Shown here in pieces: positions 4,216-6,866 of a DNA stretch of 6,866 bases. How positions within the stretch are numbered: the first letter of the stretch is position 1; every line of letters starts with the position of its first letter. The notes beneath the pieces were generated by a model that was given only the letters and a program-made list of their open reading frames with translations, made no database searches and was not told the DNA's origin. The position numbers were made by a program, and so were the translations under genes. Source of the stretch: an uncultured Collinsella sp. GTDB taxonomy: Bacteria; Actinomycetota; Coriobacteriia; Coriobacteriales; Coriobacteriaceae. Location of the stretch: the NCBI GenBank assembly GCA_902493915.1, contig CABUQY010000083.1:1-6866 (forward strand). Reading direction: 5' to 3'.

Positions 4216-6515
4216 GTGCGACCGAGCGCGAGCACGTGATGCCTCCGCGGCCCCTGATGCCGTGGACGATGGCCCTGTGTGCCGGCATGTGCATGAGCTG
4301 CGTCTTGGTGCTCAACATGGTCGCTGATGCGCTGCTGAGGGAGCGGGCTCCGGCGGTCGGGCCGCTATGGGCCATTCCCGTTGCGGCGGCGGTATTCGTT
4401 GTGCTGGCTCAATCTTGTGCGCGGCTTGCCCCTTGGAAGCGGTGGCTGTATGCCGCGTCCGTCGGTCTCGTGGCGGGAGCGGTCGTCTCGGTGTGGTGGG
4501 CTGTGGGCACGCTGAGTGCCTCGAAGGCGCTCGATGGTCGAGCGGCAAGCAGCCTCGAGTTTGTCGTGCAGGGTGATCCATCCATAAACGACGACGTGTA
4601 TTCCTATACCTGCGAGGCACGCGCGGACGGTAAGAACCTGGCAACGGTTCGCCTATCGTTTGACCGTGAGCTCAAGGTCGGGGCGCACGTGCGTGTTATC
4701 GGTCGCGTTTCGCGTTTTGAGAACGATGCGTATGGACGATCGCGCGTGCTCCGAGGCGAGGTGCGCAAGGTTCAAGCCGTTCGGATTGTGCCGGTCGATG
4801 AGGGCTCTCCGGAGCCGCTGCTTCGGCTGCGAAATGGGCTGCTTGCGTCCATCGCGGCTGCGACCGACCCGGCGCGTGCGCTCATAGCCGGTGTCGTCTG
4901 CGGTCGTTCGGCCGAGCTGCGCGCCCAGCCGGCGGGCGACTGGTTTTCGGTGACGGGAACGGCGCATCTTATCGCCGTCTCGGGCAGCCATTTGGCTATC
5001 GTGGGGTTTGTAATCGAGGGTTTATTGCAAAAGACTCGGTGCTCACGTGGTCTTCAGCGGGCGATACTGGCGATAACGCTTGTGGGCTACGCTGCCTTTA
5101 CGGGCGCGTCTCCCTCGGCCGTGCGCGCGTGCTGCATGGTATTCGCGACGCTTGTCGTAAACGGCGCGGGGCGTCGCCGGCACGGCCTTTCGGCACTCTT
5201 TGTTACCATGTCCATCTTTGTTCTACTGCGGCCGACGGTGCTGTTCGAGATGGGCTTTCAGCTTTCATGTGCCAGCGTCTTAGCCATTCTGTGCTTTTGC
5301 CCCTATGCGACCTACGCTTTGGGCGAGCTGGGTGTGCCATCGGGCGTTGCCAGCATGCTTTCCGTCACGCTGTGCTCGCAACTGGCGACACTTCCCATTA
5401 CCATTCCTGCCTTCGGTACGTTCTCGCTCATTGCTCCGCTGGCAAATGCGGTCATCGGTCCGGTGGTGAGCGTACTGCTTGCCGTGTCGATCGTGCTGGT
5501 TCCCTTTTCGCTCGTGGCACCGTTGCGGACTTGGGCGCTCGTTGTGCCCATGATTGCCTCCCGTTGCGCGCTGTTCTTCGAGCAGCTGTTTGCCGCCGTG
5601 CCGGGTGCATCCGTGAGCGTGCCGCCCGATAGCATGTGGATTTACCTAGTGCCGTGTTTGCTGGCGGTTCTGCTGGTCTGGTGGCCGCGTCCCCGTGCAC
5701 GTCCTATGGCGGTGGGGCTTGCATGCCTGGTGCTCTTGGCTGCGATTCCGTACGCCTACTGGGATCGATTCGCTCCGCCTTCGGTGACGGTGCTCGATGT
5801 GGGCCAGGCCGATGCGATTCTTATCCGCCAGGGCGGCGCAGTAGCACTCGTCGACTGCGGGCTCGACGAGCGCGTGGTGGCGGCGTTGGTTCGCAATAAC
5901 GTGCACCATATCGATGCCGTCTTTGTGACGCATTGGGATGAGGATCACTGGGGTGGTCTGCCTGCCGTGCTCGAACAGTTTTCGGTTGGAACGATTGCCG
6001 TGGCGGCGGATGCGCTGGAGGATGCTCCTGCCGGGGTATTGAACCGACCAGGCGTGGAGTATCGGCAGGTGCGCCGTGGGGATACGGTCGATATCGGCTT
6101 ATTTTGCGCCCGCGTGATGTGGCCATTCGAGTCCGTTGATGGCGAGGGAAATGAGGACTCGCTTGTCCTGCTGCTCTCATATGTTCAGGAAGGCAAGGGC
6201 CTGCGCATACTCCTCACCGGCGATGCCGAGCTCGACCAAGAACGGGAATTCGTGCATGAGGTGGGGGATATCGATGTGCTTAAACTTGGGCATCACGGCT
6301 CCAAGGTTTCAGTCGATGGTGAGTTGCTGGACGTCTTGAAGCCCGAGCTTTCCCTTGCGAGCGCGGGCGAAGGGAATCGATACGGCCATCCGTCCGATGC
6401 CTGCATCGATGCCGTTAAGGAAGCGGGCGGCGTGTTCACGTGCACCATCGAACACGGCGACATTACCGTCACGCCGACTGCGAATGGCTTTGCGATGCGA
6501 TGCCAGCGATCGTGA
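4212..6515 (+). CDS. comEC: ComEC/Rec2-family DNA uptake channel protein
   Basis: 767 residues, full length for the family. ComEC forms the inner-membrane route for single-stranded DNA in transformation. Three hydrophobic segments lie in about the first 100 residues. An OB-like soluble region follows at about 115-200 (FVVQGDPSINDDVYSY onward). The multi-pass competence domain starts near 250 with LIAVSGSHLAIVG (His260) and runs to about 500. From residue 525 (VTVLDVGQADAILI) comes a metallo-beta-lactamase-like domain with THWDEDHWGG (His574, Asp576, Asp578, His579), LLTGDAE (Asp671), GHHGS (His694, His695) and RYGHPSD. All expected metal-ligand motifs are present, so nuclease activity, proposed for such domains, is plausible. 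The ATG at 4212 overlaps the comEA TGA by 4 bases and lacks its own clear ribosome site. No truncation or frameshift is seen. Confidence 0.95.
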   Translation: MSATEREHVMPPRPLMPWTMALCAGMCMSCVLVLNMVADALLRERAPAVGPLWAIPVAAAVFVVLAQSCARLAPWKRWLYAASVGLVAGAVVSVWWAVGTLSASKALDGRAASSLEFVVQGDPSINDDVYSYTCEARADGKNLATVRLSFDRELKVGAHVRVIGRVSRFENDAYGRSRVLRGEVRKVQAVRIVPVDEGSPEPLLRLRNGLLASIAAATDPARALIAGVVCGRSAELRAQPAGDWFSVTGTAHLIAVSGSHLAIVGFVIEGLLQKTRCSRGLQRAILAITLVGYAAFTGASPSAVRACCMVFATLVVNGAGRRRHGLSALFVTMSIFVLLRPTVLFEMGFQLSCASVLAILCFCPYATYALGELGVPSGVASMLSVTLCSQLATLPITIPAFGTFSLIAPLANAVIGPVVSVLLAVSIVLVPFSLVAPLRTWALVVPMIASRCALFFEQLFAAVPGASVSVPPDSMWIYLVPCLLAVLLVWWPRPRARPMAVGLACLVLLAAIPYAYWDRFAPPSVTVLDVGQADAILIRQGGAVALVDCGLDERVVAALVRNNVHHIDAVFVTHWDEDHWGGLPAVLEQFSVGTIAVAADALEDAPAGVLNRPGVEYRQVRRGDTVDIGLFCARVMWPFESVDGEGNEDSLVLLLSYVQEGKGLRILLTGDAELDQEREFVHEVGDIDVLKLGHHGSKVSVDGELLDVLKPELSLASAGEGNRYGHPSDACIDAVKEAGGVFTCTIEHGDITVTPTANGFAMRCQRS

Positions 6516-6524
6516 CGACGTCGT
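6515..6524. repeat. 10-base perfect palindrome at the comEC stop
   Basis: ACGACGTCGT at 6515-6524 is self-complementary. It begins on the last base of the comEC stop and touches the first base of the putative -35 of the holA promoter (6524-6529). It may be a regulatory site or chance; nothing else supports it. Confidence 0.3.
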
Positions 6525-6553
6525 TGGCGTGTGGTGGGCCCCTGGGCTAGAAT
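6524..6553 (+). promoter_or_regulatory. Probable holA promoter
   Basis: TTGGCG (6524-6529) and TAGAAT (6548-6553) are separated by 18 bases. TAGAAT matches the sigma-70 -10 consensus at 5 of 6 positions. Transcription would start near 6560, about 34 bases before the holA ATG. This lets the essential clamp-loader gene be expressed independently of comEA-comEC. Confidence 0.6.
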
Positions 6554-6580
6554 GGCACGGAACGAATACGAAGGCCTGCG

Positions 6581-6585
6581 GGAGG
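6581..6585 (+). promoter_or_regulatory. Ribosome binding site of holA
   Basis: GGAGG, within the longer purine run GGGAGGGG (6580-6587), stands 8 bases before the ATG at 6594 and fixes the start of holA. Confidence 0.85.
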
Positions 6586-6593
6586 GGAGCGCA

Positions 6594-6866
6594 ATGTCCG
6601 AAACCGGTCTGCTGCCGGCATATCTGATTGTCGGTACCGACGGAGTCAAGCGCGATCACGCCGTCTCGCGTATGAAAGCGCGTCTGGAAAAGTCGGGTAT
6701 GGTCGAGTTCAACCTCGACGAGCGCGACATGACCAAGGACCCCGATATCGAGTCCATTATCGGATCGCTTAACACCTTTCCGATGGGCAGCGAGTTTCGC
6801 CTGGTAATCCTTTACGGCTGCTCAAAGCTCGCCAAGGCGGTCTCGGAGCCGCTCGTTGAGTATCTG
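6594..6866 (+). CDS. holA: DNA polymerase III delta subunit, 3'-truncated by window edge
   Basis: HolA is the delta subunit of the clamp loader; it opens the beta sliding-clamp ring for loading at replication primers. Only 91 N-terminal residues are visible and the frame is open at the window end. The start reads MSETGLLPAYLIVGTDGVKR; the family's opening strand (PxYLIxGxD, then a helix) is at 8-24. FNLDERDM (40-47) and NTFPMGSEFRLVILYG (65-80) match the region leading to the conserved 'P-F/M-x-x-x-R-L-V-x-V' strand of the AAA+-like fold. The usual delta subunit is about 320-340 residues, so most of it lies beyond the window. Position after comEC is the common bacterial arrangement (comEC-holA, often followed by rpsT) and supports the call. 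It appears to have its own promoter and a strong ribosome site. Confidence 0.88.
   Translation, partial: MSETGLLPAYLIVGTDGVKRDHAVSRMKARLEKSGMVEFNLDERDMTKDPDIESIIGSLNTFPMGSEFRLVILYGCSKLAKAVSEPLVEYL

Noticed and set aside
5039..5632. 197-codon open frame on the plus strand inside comEC
   Set aside because: It lies entirely within the channel domain of comEC in another frame, is Arg/Cys-rich, shows no family features and has no ribosome site; it is a composition artefact.

Overview
The window looks like ordinary chromosomal core DNA from a moderately high-GC actinobacterium, most likely of the class Coriobacteriia and of Collinsella type. Three things point there: the pyrF - mihF - gmk - rpoZ order, which matches the actinobacterial arrangement known from Mycobacterium; the presence of mIHF, an actinobacterial nucleoid protein; and the C/G-rich third codon positions. 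The class is a firm inference. The genus is recognition from memory, not a computed match.

Layout, all genes on the + strand. (1) 1-638: the 3' part of pyrF (orotidine 5'-phosphate decarboxylase), cut off by the window start. (2) 639-877: a 239-base gap with no gene, holding a long imperfect hairpin (684-741), two candidate promoters and a strong dyad (801-839) just ahead of mihF. (3) 878-3288: a tightly packed unit of mihF, gmk, rpoZ and thiI with gaps of 0, 5 and 0 bases, closed by a textbook intrinsic terminator at 3299-3331. (4) 3332-3501: a T/G-rich leader with a 12-base perfect palindrome ahead of comEA. (5) 3502-6515: comEA and comEC overlapping by 4 bases (ATGA); they encode the DNA receptor and the channel protein of natural transformation, and both look intact. 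(6) 6516-6593: a short gap with a good promoter. (7) 6594-end: the 5' part of holA, the delta subunit of the DNA polymerase III clamp loader, running off the window.

The first unit joins a nucleoid-associated protein, GMP kinase, the RNA polymerase omega subunit and a tRNA 4-thiouridine sulfurtransferase: chromosome and transcription housekeeping. The second pair supplies membrane components for taking up single-stranded DNA. holA seems to have its own promoter, although the comEC-holA neighbourhood is common in bacteria.

I found no mobile element, CRISPR array, RNA gene, riboswitch or defence system, and no convincing undescribed system. The points most worth a second look are regulatory: the dyad over the mihF promoter, the palindrome ahead of comEA, and the two zero-gap, same-frame stop/start junctions at mihF/gmk and rpoZ/thiI.
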